NCBI GenBank assembly: GCA_964420045.1
Contig: CAYQPQ010000006.1
Location: 1 to 53,533 of the forward strand
DNA length: 53,533 nucleotides
Source: GCA-016699975 sp964420045
GTDB taxonomy: Bacteria; Patescibacteriota; Minisyncoccia; Moranbacterales; UBA1568
Direction of reading: 5' to 3'
Shown piece after piece: positions 25,116 through 33,323 of the stretch (positions within the stretch are counted from its first letter, which is position 1; each line of letters begins with the position of its first letter). The translations under genes and the position numbers were made by a program. The notes under the pieces are model-generated. The model searched no databases and was not told where the DNA came from. It worked only from the letters and a program-made list of their open reading frames with translations.

Positions 25116-25652
25116 CTATCCCTTCGCTTCTTCCTTGATTTTCTCAAGCGCGTCCATGAAGCCTTTCGGGGTAAGCGACGATCCGTTTACCACGGCGAGA
25201 TCGAGTGAATCTATTGATTTTCCCGTCACGGCCGCCGAAATGCCCTCCGCGAACTGCTTTTGCATATACTGACTCTTCGGATTCTCCGCCTCTTCACTGG
25301 AAGACACTTCTGTCACTACGCCATCCTTAAGCGTCAGTGTCACGGTAATATGCTCCGGTCCGGCAGGAGACACATAGTCGCCGAGTGCGGTATAGGTTCC
25401 GTCAGCATAGGTCGCGCCCTTTTCCGGCTTCATCATCGCGTCTTCCGATTCGCTCGGCTTCGGTTGGGCGTCGCTCGAAACCATGGCGTCATTCGACCGC
25501 CCCAAAAACCACGCGAGCGCCGCTCCAAAAAGCGCAACAACAGCAATGCCGCCAAACAGCCTCGACCCGCCGGAGGCCATCTTGTCATTCGATGTCGCCG
25601 TACTCTCCGCGCCGGAATCGGCAGCAGTTTCTTTCTGTGTATCCTCGCTCAT
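25116..25652 (-). CDS. Membrane-anchored FMN-binding domain protein
   Basis: This protein has 178 residues. An N-terminal cytoplasmic Ser/Thr-rich part is followed by one membrane helix (GGIAVVALFGAALAWFLG, about 34-51). An acidic linker and a C-terminal FMN_bind domain come next (GTYTALGDYV, HITVTLTLKDGVVTEV, YMQKQFAEGISAAVTGKSID). The flavinylation motif is expected to read (S/T)GA(T/S) and appears as NGSS in VVNGSSLTPKGFMDAL, so the acceptor would be Ser. The domain lies outside the cell. With ApbE nearby it is a likely covalent flavoprotein passing electrons across or along the membrane (inference). The exact start (25652 or the earlier codon at 25676) is unresolved. Confidence 0.85.
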   Translation of the reverse strand: MSEDTQKETAADSGAESTATSNDKMASGGSRLFGGIAVVALFGAALAWFLGRSNDAMVSSDAQPKPSESEDAMMKPEKGATYADGTYTALGDYVSPAGPEHITVTLTLKDGVVTEVSSSEEAENPKSQYMQKQFAEGISAAVTGKSIDSLDLAVVNGSSLTPKGFMDALEKIKEEAKG

Positions 25653-25855
25653 AAACGTCGCATAAAAAATAAACAAGAAAGCCAGAGGCGATGCCGCGCC
25701 GGATCATTACCGAGGAGAACCGCCGTTCCCAACGAAGAAGAAAAACGGGCGCGAGTCACAGTATACCACACGAAAATATCCCGACACAAAAACGCCTTTA
25801 CAGAGCCATGGGAAGATGATACAGTAAGCGAAGACGTTTGAAACATACGGTCTTT

Positions 25856-26416
25856 ATGGGTAGCGTGGCTTTTCTGTCGACTCCGAGCGCATTGTTAACC
25901 GGAGTCACCTGTGTGGGATTTCTCTGCCTGGTGCAGATTTTCTTGATAGTGCAGCTCTTTCGCAAGACGCGTCAGCTCGACGAGCGTCAAAAAATGTTCC
26001 TCAAAGGAAAGCGCGGTGCCGACCTGGAAGCCGTTATCGTGCGCCATGATCAGGAAATTGGTACACTCGACACGGAGATCCAAGAGCTCTTCACTATTAC
26101 CAAGAAGATCCAAGCGCTCGCTCTCATTGGCATACACAAAGTTGGCATTGTCCGATTCAATCCGTTCCAAGACACCGGAAGCAACCAGAGTTGGAGCATC
26201 GCGCTTCTCGACGGGGACACGACCGGCATCGTCATTTCCTCCCTCCTCTCTCGAGAATCCGCGCGCGTCTATGCAAAACCGGTAGTACGCGGGCAAGCAA
26301 AAGACTTCCCCTTCACCGCCGAAGAAAAACGCGCCATCGAACTCGCACAAGCCTCCCGAGATCCCAAGAAAACCCCGACACCTCCACCGCCCGCCGTTGA
26401 AAAATCTTTGAAATAA
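25856..26416 (+). CDS. DUF4446 family membrane protein
   Basis: This protein has 186 residues. One N-terminal membrane helix (about 10-32) is followed by a helical stretch. The DUF4446 core carries VGIVRFNPFQDTGSNQSWSI, ALLDGDTTGIVISSLLSRES and RVYAKPVVRGQAKDF. A proline-rich tail (TPTPPPPA) ends it. The family is common in Gram-positive bacteria and Patescibacteria and has no proven function. A TTG start six codons earlier is possible. The next gene downstream is infB, 34 nt away. Confidence 0.85.
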   Translation: MGSVAFLSTPSALLTGVTCVGFLCLVQIFLIVQLFRKTRQLDERQKMFLKGKRGADLEAVIVRHDQEIGTLDTEIQELFTITKKIQALALIGIHKVGIVRFNPFQDTGSNQSWSIALLDGDTTGIVISSLLSRESARVYAKPVVRGQAKDFPFTAEEKRAIELAQASRDPKKTPTPPPPAVEKSLK

Positions 26417-26450
26417 AGCACCGTATCACTTTACTAATGCACCGTTTCCT

Positions 26451-28226
26451 ATGGATGAGTCCACCACACCAAGCGAGCCAAAGAAAATCGTCAAAATACC
26501 GTCATCCGTGAGCGTGAAGCGCCTGGCAGAAATTTTTGGCACACCGGTGTCGACCGTCATCATGGAGCTCATGAAGAACAAAATCCTCGCCACCATCAAC
26601 GAGGAAATAGACTTCGAAACCGCAAGTATCATCGCTCAGGACATGGGATTTGAGACCGAAGAAGATCTCGAAACAGCCGGCAGCGAAACCCTCACGCTCG
26701 AGCGACTGCTCGAGATTTGCGCCCAAGAAAAGGCTTCCGGCAAAACGCTCGACACGCGCCCCGCCGTCGTTACCATATTGGGACATGTCGACCACGGAAA
26801 AACCACCCTCCTCGACACTATCAGAAAGACCAATGTCGCGAGCAAAGAGTCCGGCGGCATCACCCAGGCAATCAGCGCCTACCAAGTCAAGAAGCGCGGC
26901 GAACTCATCACCTTCATCGACACGCCCGGTCACGAAGCCTTTTCCGCCATGCGAGAGCGTGGCGTCGCCCTCGCCGACATTGCCATCCTAGTAGTCGCCG
27001 CAGACGACGGCGTCCGCCCGCAAACCAAAGAAGTCATTTCCTATATCCGCGAACACCATATCCCGACCATCGTCGCCATAAACAAGGTCGACAAGCCCGA
27101 AGCGAATATCCCGCGCGTCAAGCAAGAACTCGCCGACAATGACATTCTTCTCGAAGAATGGGGCGGAAACTACCCGGCCGTGGAAATCAGCGCCAAGCAT
27201 GGCAAAAACATCGATAAGCTGCTCGAGCACATCCTCCTCGTTGCCGAAGTGAATGATTTCCAAAGCGACGCCAAGCGCGACGGACTCGCCCTCGTCCTCG
27301 AATCGCACCTCGATCCGCAAAAAGGACCCGTTGCCGTCGCTCTCGTCAAAACCGGCACCCTCAAGGTCGGGCAAGACGTCACTGTGGGAAGCGCCTATGG
27401 TCGCATTCGCCGACTCGAAGACTTTGCCGGCAAGAGCATCGTGTCCGCCTCACCCTCGACACCCGTCCAGATCTATGGCTTGAATGCCGCGCCCAATACC
27501 AATGATGTCGTGCAAGTCGTAAGCAGCAAAGTCGCCGCCCGCCTCAAATCCCGCGAGCGCATGACCGGCGGCGTCGCCAAGAAAGACGTGCAAACCGTCC
27601 TCGACGAAGACATACAAAAATTCCCGCTTCTCATCAAAACCGATGTGCACGGCTCGCTCGAAGCCATCGAACAAATCCTCGGAACCATTCCCTCGGACGA
27701 AATCGTACTCGATATCGTCGCCAAAGGCGTCGGCAGCATCACAGAGAGCGATGTTCGCATCGCGGCAAGCGCCGGAGCGCTCATTGTCGGCTTCAATGTC
27801 AACCCGACTCCGGTTGCCGCTCGCATCGCCGAGACCGCCAAAATAGACATTAAGAGCTTCAATATCATTTACAAACTCGTCGAGTTTGTAAAAGAGCGCC
27901 TCTCCGCCCTGCTCCCACCCGAAATCATTCGCACCGATCTCGGCACACTCTCCGTGCTCGCCATCTTCAAAACCGGCAAGCGCGACATGATCGTCGGCGG
28001 CCGTGTAAACGATGGGAAAATAGTGAAAGGTTCCCAAATTGAAATCAAGCGCGACGGCGAAATCATCGGCACCGGCCGCCTTGCAAACCTTCAACAGAAC
28101 AAAAAGAACACCGACGAAGTGGGAAGCGGCAACGAATGCGGTCTTACCATCGACACCACCACCAAAATCCAAGCGAGTGACACCATTCTCTCCTTCCAAG
28201 TCGAAGAAAAACGCCGAACACTCTAA
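26451..28226 (+). CDS. infB: Translation initiation factor IF-2
   Basis: IF-2 is the GTPase that brings initiator tRNA to the 30S subunit and promotes subunit joining. The 591 residues make it a short form. A minimal IF2-N-like helical domain (residues 15-75) leads directly to the G domain, with GHVDHGKTT at 111-119, DTPGHEAF around 161-168 and NKVD near 213. Domains II, III and IV follow (SLEAIEQIL..., GGRVNDGKIVKG). The long charged N-terminal extension of E. coli IF-2 is absent. A terminator follows at once. Confidence 0.96.
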   Translation: MDESTTPSEPKKIVKIPSSVSVKRLAEIFGTPVSTVIMELMKNKILATINEEIDFETASIIAQDMGFETEEDLETAGSETLTLERLLEICAQEKASGKTLDTRPAVVTILGHVDHGKTTLLDTIRKTNVASKESGGITQAISAYQVKKRGELITFIDTPGHEAFSAMRERGVALADIAILVVAADDGVRPQTKEVISYIREHHIPTIVAINKVDKPEANIPRVKQELADNDILLEEWGGNYPAVEISAKHGKNIDKLLEHILLVAEVNDFQSDAKRDGLALVLESHLDPQKGPVAVALVKTGTLKVGQDVTVGSAYGRIRRLEDFAGKSIVSASPSTPVQIYGLNAAPNTNDVVQVVSSKVAARLKSRERMTGGVAKKDVQTVLDEDIQKFPLLIKTDVHGSLEAIEQILGTIPSDEIVLDIVAKGVGSITESDVRIAASAGALIVGFNVNPTPVAARIAETAKIDIKSFNIIYKLVEFVKERLSALLPPEIIRTDLGTLSVLAIFKTGKRDMIVGGRVNDGKIVKGSQIEIKRDGEIIGTGRLANLQQNKKNTDEVGSGNECGLTIDTTTKIQASDTILSFQVEEKRRTL

Positions 28227-28243
28227 CTTTCCGTTATTTCAAA

Positions 28244-28287
28244 CAAAAAACAACCGCCTCCAGGTTTCACCCGGGGCGGTTTTTGTT
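28244..28287 (+). terminator. Rho-independent terminator of infB
   Basis: AACCGCC and GGGCGGTT form the stem, with TTTTTGTT after it. The left side is A-rich, so it may also stop the leftward operon at 28313-28803. A second palindrome (GCAGAATC...GATTCTGC) lies just to its right. Confidence 0.8.
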
Positions 28288-28312
28288 AGATGCAATGCAG
28301 AATCCAAAGTAA

Positions 28313-28567
28313 TCACTTCGGGTGATTCTGCATCTTAGAAATGTCACCCAATAAGTCAAGAACAAGCGGTAAAAGAAGTACAGTTGAAATGAGCAGAATC
28401 ACTTCTGACCACGCTGGCGGCGACACAAGCACAGAGAGCTGCAAAGGAATACCCGAGAACATGCATAGACACGCCAAGCAGACTAATGCGATACTCCGAA
28501 CACTCCGCATTTTCAATCTCTTCACTTCCCGCGCTCGCTGTTCTAGAGTAAGAAGTTCTTCTTTCAT
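28313..28567 (-). CDS. Small membrane protein (two helices)
   Basis: This 84-residue protein is not recognised. A charged N-terminal helix (MKEELLTLEQRAREVKRLKM) is followed by two hydrophobic segments at about 26-44 and 52-72. It starts inside the stop codon of the upstream gene (ATGA overlap), so translation of the two is coupled. Confidence 0.6.
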   Translation of the reverse strand: MKEELLTLEQRAREVKRLKMRSVRSIALVCLACLCMFSGIPLQLSVLVSPPAWSEVILLISTVLLLPLVLDLLGDISKMQNHPK

Positions 28568-28803
28568 GATTGTTTCTCCTCACGGTTTACAAAAATTACC
28601 GAATACAAACAGGAAATAGCCAGCCCGATGAAGCCAGCGCTATTCAGAGCAAATGATATCCATACATTTAAAGGGACACTAACAAATGCATGGTATTTCC
28701 AAATGGAACTTCCGATAACCAACGTAATCAGCCCCGCAATAAATACTGCCAGAGGAAGAAAAAACTTGAACTCATCAGACTCGACATAGCTCTTCTCGTA
28801 CAT
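28564..28803 (-). CDS. Small membrane protein (two helices)
   Basis: This 79-residue protein is not recognised. Two hydrophobic segments lie at about 16-33 and 47-70, with a short charged tail VNREEKQS. It is the first gene of a two-gene leftward operon under the promoter at 28915-28943. The size and topology would fit a holin-like or superinfection-type pair, but nothing specific supports that. Confidence 0.6.
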   Translation of the reverse strand: MYEKSYVESDEFKFFLPLAVFIAGLITLVIGSSIWKYHAFVSVPLNVWISFALNSAGFIGLAISCLYSVIFVNREEKQS

Positions 28804-28914
28804 AGACGCTCTTCTCCTTAGTTTTTCCAGTGAAAAACATCAATGACCACCCCTCGAAATTTCCCTCTTCGAGGCACTTCGTGGTATTTTTTAAGCAACT
28901 CCGTTTGACTTAAT

Positions 28915-28943
28915 ACTGTATCTCGGGTAGCCTGTATTGTCAA
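28915..28943 (-). promoter_or_regulatory. Promoter for the small membrane-protein operon
   Basis: Read leftward: TTGACA (28943-28938), 17 bp, TACAGT (28920-28915). The predicted start is about 105 nt before the first gene. The same sequence recurs right of the gap because the gap flanks are duplicated. Confidence 0.65.
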
Positions 28944-28950
28944 TTTCCCA

Positions 28951-29050
28951 NNNNNNNNNNNNNNNNNNNNNNNNNNNNNNNNNNNNNNNNNNNNNNNNNN
29001 NNNNNNNNNNNNNNNNNNNNNNNNNNNNNNNNNNNNNNNNNNNNNNNNNN
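28951..29050. other. Scaffold gap (100 N) with duplicated flanks
   Basis: The 55 nt before the gap (28896-28950) are identical to the 55 nt after it (29051-29105). The gap was most likely introduced between overlapping contigs and may contain nothing. Confidence 0.95.
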
Positions 29051-29104
29051 CAACTCCGTTTGACTTAATACTGTATCTCGGGTAGCCTGTATTGTCAATT
29101 TCCC

Positions 29105-30646
29105 ATGATCGAAAGAACACACACACTCCCCATTCCTGTCCGCGAAACACTCACCGCTCTCGAGCAGGCGGGTTTTGAGGCATTTGTCGTGGGCGGAAGC
29201 GTGCGCGATATTCTTCTCGGGCGCGAGCCCAAAGACTGGGACATCACCACCAATGCCGTTCCCGAGGAAATCCAAAAGATATTTCCCGAAAGCTTCTATG
29301 AAAATGTCTTCGGAACCGTCGGCGTGAAAGTACCCCCGTTCATGCCGACAGGCAAAGAATCCCGTGAAGAAGACGTGATCGAAGTCACCACCTACCGCGC
29401 CGAATCCGGCTATGACGACAAGCGCCATCCGTCCAAGGTTTCCTTTGTCAAAACAATAGAAGAGGATTTGGCGCGCCGCGACTTCACCATAAACGCCATC
29501 GCTCTCTCGGCAACCGGAAGCATCATTGATCCCTTCAACGGACAAGACGATTTGAAACGAAAGACCATTCGCGCTGTCGGCAATCCGATCGACCGCTTCG
29601 GCGAAGACGCGCTCCGCATGCTGCGCGCCGTTCGGTTCTCCGCCGAACTCCGAACGCCAATACCGCTTCCCAAGGAAGCCTTCATGAAAGAAGACAGGTC
29701 AAGCAACGGTCTCCACAAGCACGCCGACTGGCAGATAGAGCAGGAGACATTTACCGCCATCCAAACGCTCGCACGAGACATTCGCATGATTTCCGCCGAG
29801 CGCATTTCGGACGAACTCTCCAAAATCATGCTCTCCAAGAACCCCGCCGAAGGCATCGACCTCTTGCGCGCCGCAAAACTCCTCGAACATATATTGCCGG
29901 AACTCACCGCCGGCATTGGCGTCGGGCAAAATTTGCACCACATCTACTCCGTCTACGAGCATAATATCCGAGCCCTCGCCACCTGCCCCTCGAAAAAACT
30001 CGACGTGCGCCTCGCGGCGCTCCTTCATGATGTCGGAAAACCTCAAACCAAGCGCGGCAACGGCTATCGATCCACATTCTACAACCACGACCACGTCGGC
30101 GCGAGAATCACCAAGAAGCTCCTCGAGCGTCTCCGCTTCCCCGGGAAAATCATCGAAAAAGCAACAACTCTCGTTGACAACCACCTTTTTTACTATAATG
30201 TAGGAGAAGTGACCGCCGCCTCGGTTCGCCGCCTCATAAAGCGCGTCGGACTCGAGAACATGCGCGATCTCATGGATATCCGCATCGCCGACCGTCTCGG
30301 CTCCGGCACGCCAAAGGCCAAACCTTACAAGCTCCGGCACCTCGAGTACATGATCGAGAAAGTCTCCAAAGACCCCGTCTCGGTCAAAATGCTCGCCATA
30401 AACGGACGCGATCTCATGGAGACGCTCCGCATGGCGCCCGGACCGAAAATAGGCGCTCTCCTCGATTGTCTCCTTGCCGAAGTTATTGACGATTCGTCAA
30501 AAAACACCCGAGACGCACTCCTCGAGCGGGCGCAGACACTTGAAAAAGAAAATATGGACCAACTCCGCAAACGCGCCAAAGACACAATAGAAGAAAAACG
30601 CGATACGGATGACCGAAAAGTCAAACAAAAACACTGGGTGCAGTAA
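29105..30646 (+). CDS. cca: CCA-adding tRNA nucleotidyltransferase (with HD domain)
   Basis: This enzyme adds or repairs the 3' CCA of tRNAs, which matters here because most tRNA genes in the window lack encoded CCA. The 513 residues start with a class II nucleotidyltransferase head: VVGGSVRD at 28-35, then DWDITT, and later RRDFTINAIAL and RFGEDALRMLRAVRF. An HD domain with LLHDVGKP near 302-309 and RNA-binding helices follow. A short loop rich in charged residues after RFSAELRTPIPLP may be an insert. The start ATG abuts the duplicated gap flank, so the upstream region should be treated with care. Confidence 0.94.
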   Translation: MIERTHTLPIPVRETLTALEQAGFEAFVVGGSVRDILLGREPKDWDITTNAVPEEIQKIFPESFYENVFGTVGVKVPPFMPTGKESREEDVIEVTTYRAESGYDDKRHPSKVSFVKTIEEDLARRDFTINAIALSATGSIIDPFNGQDDLKRKTIRAVGNPIDRFGEDALRMLRAVRFSAELRTPIPLPKEAFMKEDRSSNGLHKHADWQIEQETFTAIQTLARDIRMISAERISDELSKIMLSKNPAEGIDLLRAAKLLEHILPELTAGIGVGQNLHHIYSVYEHNIRALATCPSKKLDVRLAALLHDVGKPQTKRGNGYRSTFYNHDHVGARITKKLLERLRFPGKIIEKATTLVDNHLFYYNVGEVTAASVRRLIKRVGLENMRDLMDIRIADRLGSGTPKAKPYKLRHLEYMIEKVSKDPVSVKMLAINGRDLMETLRMAPGPKIGALLDCLLAEVIDDSSKNTRDALLERAQTLEKENMDQLRKRAKDTIEEKRDTDDRKVKQKHWVQ

Positions 30647-30709
30647 AGAACACAAAGGTAAGAAATAATTTGCCACCAACTGGCGAATCAAAACAAGAAA
30701 ATACTCCTC

Positions 30710-30807
30710 TGTCATTCCGACCGAAGCGACGAAGAAGCGAAGTGGAGGAATCTCCCGCTATGACGCGATAGAGAACAAGAGATCTCTCGACTCCGCTCGG
30801 GATGACA
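30710..30807. repeat. Compound REP-like palindrome
   Basis: GTCATTCCGACCGAAGCGAC...GGAGGAATCTC is followed by an inverted relative ending CTCGACTCCGCTCGGGATGAC. A degenerate family C palindrome (TTGCCACCAACTGGCGAA) lies just upstream at about 30670-30688. Confidence 0.65.
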
Positions 30808-30819
30808 GAAAAAAAGCAT

Positions 30820-30890
30820 CGGGGCATAGTATACCGGTAGTACGCATGATTCGGGTTCATGTAGACTGGGTTCGATTCCCAGTGCCCCGA
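30820..30890 (+). tRNA. tRNA-Pro (anticodon CGG)
   Basis: Acceptor CGGGGCA/TGCCCCG, anticodon arm CATGA-TTCGGGT-TCATG, T-arm CTGGG-TTCGATT-CCCAG and discriminator A are present. CCA is not encoded. Confidence 0.93.
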
Positions 30891-31013
30891 CTGAAGTGAA
30901 ACGAAAGGAATGGGCAATCACGCCAACTGTTTGACGCACGCCTGGAAATCGAAGGTATTTTCCTTAAATGGAAAATCCCAGGCTCGAAGAGGATGTCCGG
31001 CGCCATAAAAAAC

Positions 31014-31340
31014 ATGAAATTCACCATCAAAGACATCACCGACAACCCCGTTAATCTCCTCCGGCGCGCCGGCTATACGTTTCAGCGCCAAGAAAACGGT
31101 GAGATGAGCTTCATCCGACCGCTCGCTTCGGCGGGCTATCCGCGCTTCCACATGTACACAAGGCTTTGCCATGAGGATCTTGAAGTGAGCTTTCACCTCG
31201 ATCAGAAGAAAGAGACCTACGGCGATGACACCCGCCATCATGGCGAATACGAAGAATCCGGCACCCTCAAAGCAGAAGCCGACCGTATCAAATCGTTCTT
31301 GACGCCAGTTGCCGAAGGTCCAAACTTCAACCCAATATAA
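31014..31340 (+). CDS. Hypothetical protein
   Basis: This 108-residue soluble protein reads MKFTIKDITDNPVNLLRRAG, then YPRFHMYTRLCHEDLEVSFH, LDQKKETYGDDTRHHGEYEE and a C-terminal helix with KAEADRIKSFL. The pattern GYPRFH...FHLDQKK...HGEYE resembles small conserved proteins that I associate with Patescibacteria; no function is known to me. An ATG seven codons upstream is also possible. A long frame on the opposite strand is judged to be its shadow. Confidence 0.7.
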   Translation: MKFTIKDITDNPVNLLRRAGYTFQRQENGEMSFIRPLASAGYPRFHMYTRLCHEDLEVSFHLDQKKETYGDDTRHHGEYEESGTLKAEADRIKSFLTPVAEGPNFNPI

Positions 31341-31344
31341 CCAC

Positions 31345-31430
31345 GTGTCATTCACTGTAAATTGTCAGTCGTTCGTTGTGAGCTCATCGTTGTTCGTTGT
31401 CAGTTGTTTGTTATTCATTGTCAGTTTTCC
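31345..31430. other. GTT-rich low-complexity tract
   Basis: Imperfect repetitions of GTTGTTCGTTGTCAGTTG-like words, similar to 949-1100. The following 31434-31470 (GCCGGGGTGGCAAAATGGCA) looks like the 5' part of a tRNA-Leu, but no anticodon arm follows. Confidence 0.45.
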
Positions 31431-31486
31431 TGCGCCGGGGTGGCAAAATGGCAGATCTGCCCGAATGCCCAAATTGTTCACAAAAT

Positions 31487-31567
31487 GCCGATGTGGTGGA
31501 ATTGGTATACACGCATGGTTTAGGACCATGTGCCACAAGCATGTGGGTTCGAGTCCCACCATCGGCA
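31487..31567 (+). tRNA. tRNA-Leu (anticodon TAG)
   Basis: This is a class II tRNA. It has acceptor GCCGATG/CATCGGC, anticodon arm CATGG-TTTAGGA-CCATG, variable arm and T-arm GTGGG-TTCGAGT-CCCAC, and discriminator A. CCA is not encoded. Confidence 0.93.
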
Positions 31568-31616
31568 CAAAAATTTAGAAAAAGAGTAGCGTTGCAGGCG
31601 GGCGCACCAGCTTTAG

Positions 31617-31716
31617 NNNNNNNNNNNNNNNNNNNNNNNNNNNNNNNNNNNNNNNNNNNNNNNNNNNNNNNNNNNNNNNNNNNNNNNNNNNNNNNNNNNN
31701 NNNNNNNNNNNNNNNN
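31617..31716. other. Scaffold gap (100 N)
   Basis: The flanks differ, so real sequence is probably missing. The 300 nt to the right contain short palindromes (ATTCGGGATATCCCGAAT; CCCGACACATGTCGGG) but no gene. Confidence 0.95.
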
Positions 31717-32019
31717 GGTTTTGTGTTCCATCCACAGTTCCGACGCGCGCCGGACTCTGTTGGCGCAGAGCACTTCGAAAGAAGAACGAGCGATTGAGAT
31801 TCAGCCGGGTTCGAGGAGAGAATTCGGGATATCCCGAATGCCCCGACACATGTCGGGAAATGCCCAACTCAATCACCAAACACTCGCCACGCGCAACGGA
31901 ACTATGAAGAGAAACTTCTGCTTTAATTTTATTTCACGCTTACTATCCTCTACCAACCCTCAAATCTCTCGACTTGAATGCTGGATTGAGAACACAAGGA
32001 GTACGCCCATCTGCATGAT

Positions 32020-32047
32020 TTGAGAAGTCCCTGAAACGCGCTATACT
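32020..32047 (+). promoter_or_regulatory. Promoter of the toxin-antitoxin pair, probably leaderless
   Basis: TTGAGA (32020-32025), 16 bp, TATACT (32042-32047). The ATG of the first gene begins 6 nt after the -10 box, which is about where transcription should start. Confidence 0.65.
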
Positions 32048-32053
32048 GTATCC

Positions 32054-32341
32054 ATGAAAACGTCAGAAAATCCGTCATTTCCGCCGTCCGTCCGTGCCTG
32101 TCTCTGGTCATACGACCTCGAGAATTTGGATATGCGCACCCACCAAAACCTTATCATCACCCAAACACTAAACTCCGGAAGCAAAGAGGCGACAGATTGG
32201 GTTCAAGCGCACTACACTCAGCAAGAAGTGCGAGCGGCGATACAGCATCCGCTTCCCGGTATGTGGAACAAAAAATCGCTCAACTTCTGGTCAATCGTCT
32301 ACAACATTCAACCCGAGCAGACGAAACGACGCGTATCATAG
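32054..32341 (+). CDS. Antitoxin-like partner of the AbiEii protein (DUF6922-like)
   Basis: This 95-residue protein has the pattern RACLWSYDLENLDMRTHQNL, IITQTLNSGSKEATDWVQAH and KSLNFW. It resembles small proteins encoded directly before AbiEii-type nucleotidyltransferases and is probably the antitoxin or regulator. It ends 5 nt before the toxin gene. The translation start lies almost at the predicted transcript 5' end, so it is probably read without a Shine-Dalgarno sequence. Confidence 0.7.
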   Translation: MKTSENPSFPPSVRACLWSYDLENLDMRTHQNLIITQTLNSGSKEATDWVQAHYTQQEVRAAIQHPLPGMWNKKSLNFWSIVYNIQPEQTKRRVS

Positions 32342-32346
32342 CCCGT

Positions 32347-32970
32347 ATGCACTACGAAATTCTTGATGAGAGGCGCCAAGCCCTCCTCCCAAAACTCGCC
32401 CACTGGAAAAAAGACTTCTACCTTGCCGGCGGAACCGGGCTTGCACTCCACATCGGTCACCGACAAAGCATTGATTTCGATTTTTTCTCTCCGAAGCCAA
32501 TACAAACCGATCGACTTTTTGACAGTCTCCGCGAAGCGCTTTCGTCACATTCAATCCTCAAAATTCAAGAGGAACCGAATACGATCAGCGTCATTGTTGA
32601 TGAGACGATAAAAGTCAGCTTCATGACCTATAGCTACCCGATGCTAGAAGCACCAACGGAAGAACCCTGTCTCGCCATTGCCTCCGTTCGAGATATCGCC
32701 GTCATGAAACTCTCCGCAATCGTGAGCCGTGCGACCACCAAGGACTGCACAGACATTTTCTTCATCCTCAAAGAGCACTCGCTTGAGATGCTTCTCAAAG
32801 ACGCCAAGAAAAAATATCCGGAACTCGATACCAATCTCATCCTGAAGAGCCTCGTCTATTTCGACGACATCATCAACGAACCGCTCATTTTCCAAAAAGG
32901 ATACACCGTTTCGCTCGACGAAATAAAAACCGCGCTCACAGAAGAAGTCCGCCAATACGCCGCACAATAA
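32347..32970 (+). CDS. Nucleotidyltransferase of the AbiEii/AbiGii toxin family
   Basis: This 207-residue protein has the AbiEii core. LAGGTGLALHIGHRQSIDFD at about 27-45 contains the GGT and the metal-binding DFDFF acids, and VRDIAVMKLSAIVSR around 120-134 has the conserved Lys. Relatives transfer nucleotides to tRNA ends or other targets and stop growth, and they can act in phage defence. The longer upstream frame is ignored because the antitoxin occupies it and the core begins at the ATG at 32347. Confidence 0.88.
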   Translation: MHYEILDERRQALLPKLAHWKKDFYLAGGTGLALHIGHRQSIDFDFFSPKPIQTDRLFDSLREALSSHSILKIQEEPNTISVIVDETIKVSFMTYSYPMLEAPTEEPCLAIASVRDIAVMKLSAIVSRATTKDCTDIFFILKEHSLEMLLKDAKKKYPELDTNLILKSLVYFDDIINEPLIFQKGYTVSLDEIKTALTEEVRQYAAQ

Positions 32971-33039
32971 TAATGCACTGGTTGTTAAATAGATTTCAAA
33001 GAACTGCTTTGTCCCGCACTCCGTACTCATGGTGAGGGA

Positions 33040-33165
33040 TCACTCTACCGACCAAGAAACATTCGCTTCCCTGTCGGATAAAGCGGGAGAGTTTGTACCG
33101 AGGTACTCTCCCAAAACCCCAACCTCTTTGTTCAGTCCCGCCGATCGGTCACACCGACGAGACAT
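33040..33165 (-). CDS. Very small hypothetical protein
   Basis: This 41-codon frame (MSRRCDRSAGLNKEVGVLGE...) begins 6 nt after the stop of the 50-residue gene, with AGAAGG about 9 nt upstream of its ATG. Nothing is recognised. It could be an untranslated tail. Confidence 0.3.
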   Translation of the reverse strand: MSRRCDRSAGLNKEVGVLGEYLGTNSPALSDREANVSWSVE

Positions 33166-33170
33166 CTGAA

Positions 33171-33323
33171 TCAGCCTTCTTTTTTCCAGCACTCGCGAGC
33201 CCAGGCTCGCAATTGCCAGATAAATCCCCCTGTGGCGATATACTCGCCACGGTAATACAATGACCATCCCTGGCCTATTGAGTCATCCTCAAACCCAACT
33301 ATCTCAAATACCTTATTAGTCAT
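33171..33323 (-). CDS. Small hypothetical protein (50 residues)
   Basis: The frame starts MTNKVFEIVGFEDDSIGQGW and ends AREC-WKKEG. An AGGAG Shine-Dalgarno sequence sits 7 nt before the ATG, and the composition is acidic and aromatic (four Trp), unlike random frames here. It is not recognised. It belongs to a leftward string of short genes between 34.9 and 33.0 kb. Confidence 0.55.
   Translation of the reverse strand: MTNKVFEIVGFEDDSIGQGWSLYYRGEYIATGGFIWQLRAWARECWKKEG

Noticed and set aside
30918..31355. 145-codon leftward frame
   Set aside because: The opposite-strand frame has a coherent conserved-looking protein, whereas this one reads as its complement.
31434..31470. Possible 5' half of a tRNA-Leu
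   Set aside because: The first 20 nt look right, but no anticodon or variable arm follows; kept only as a remark.
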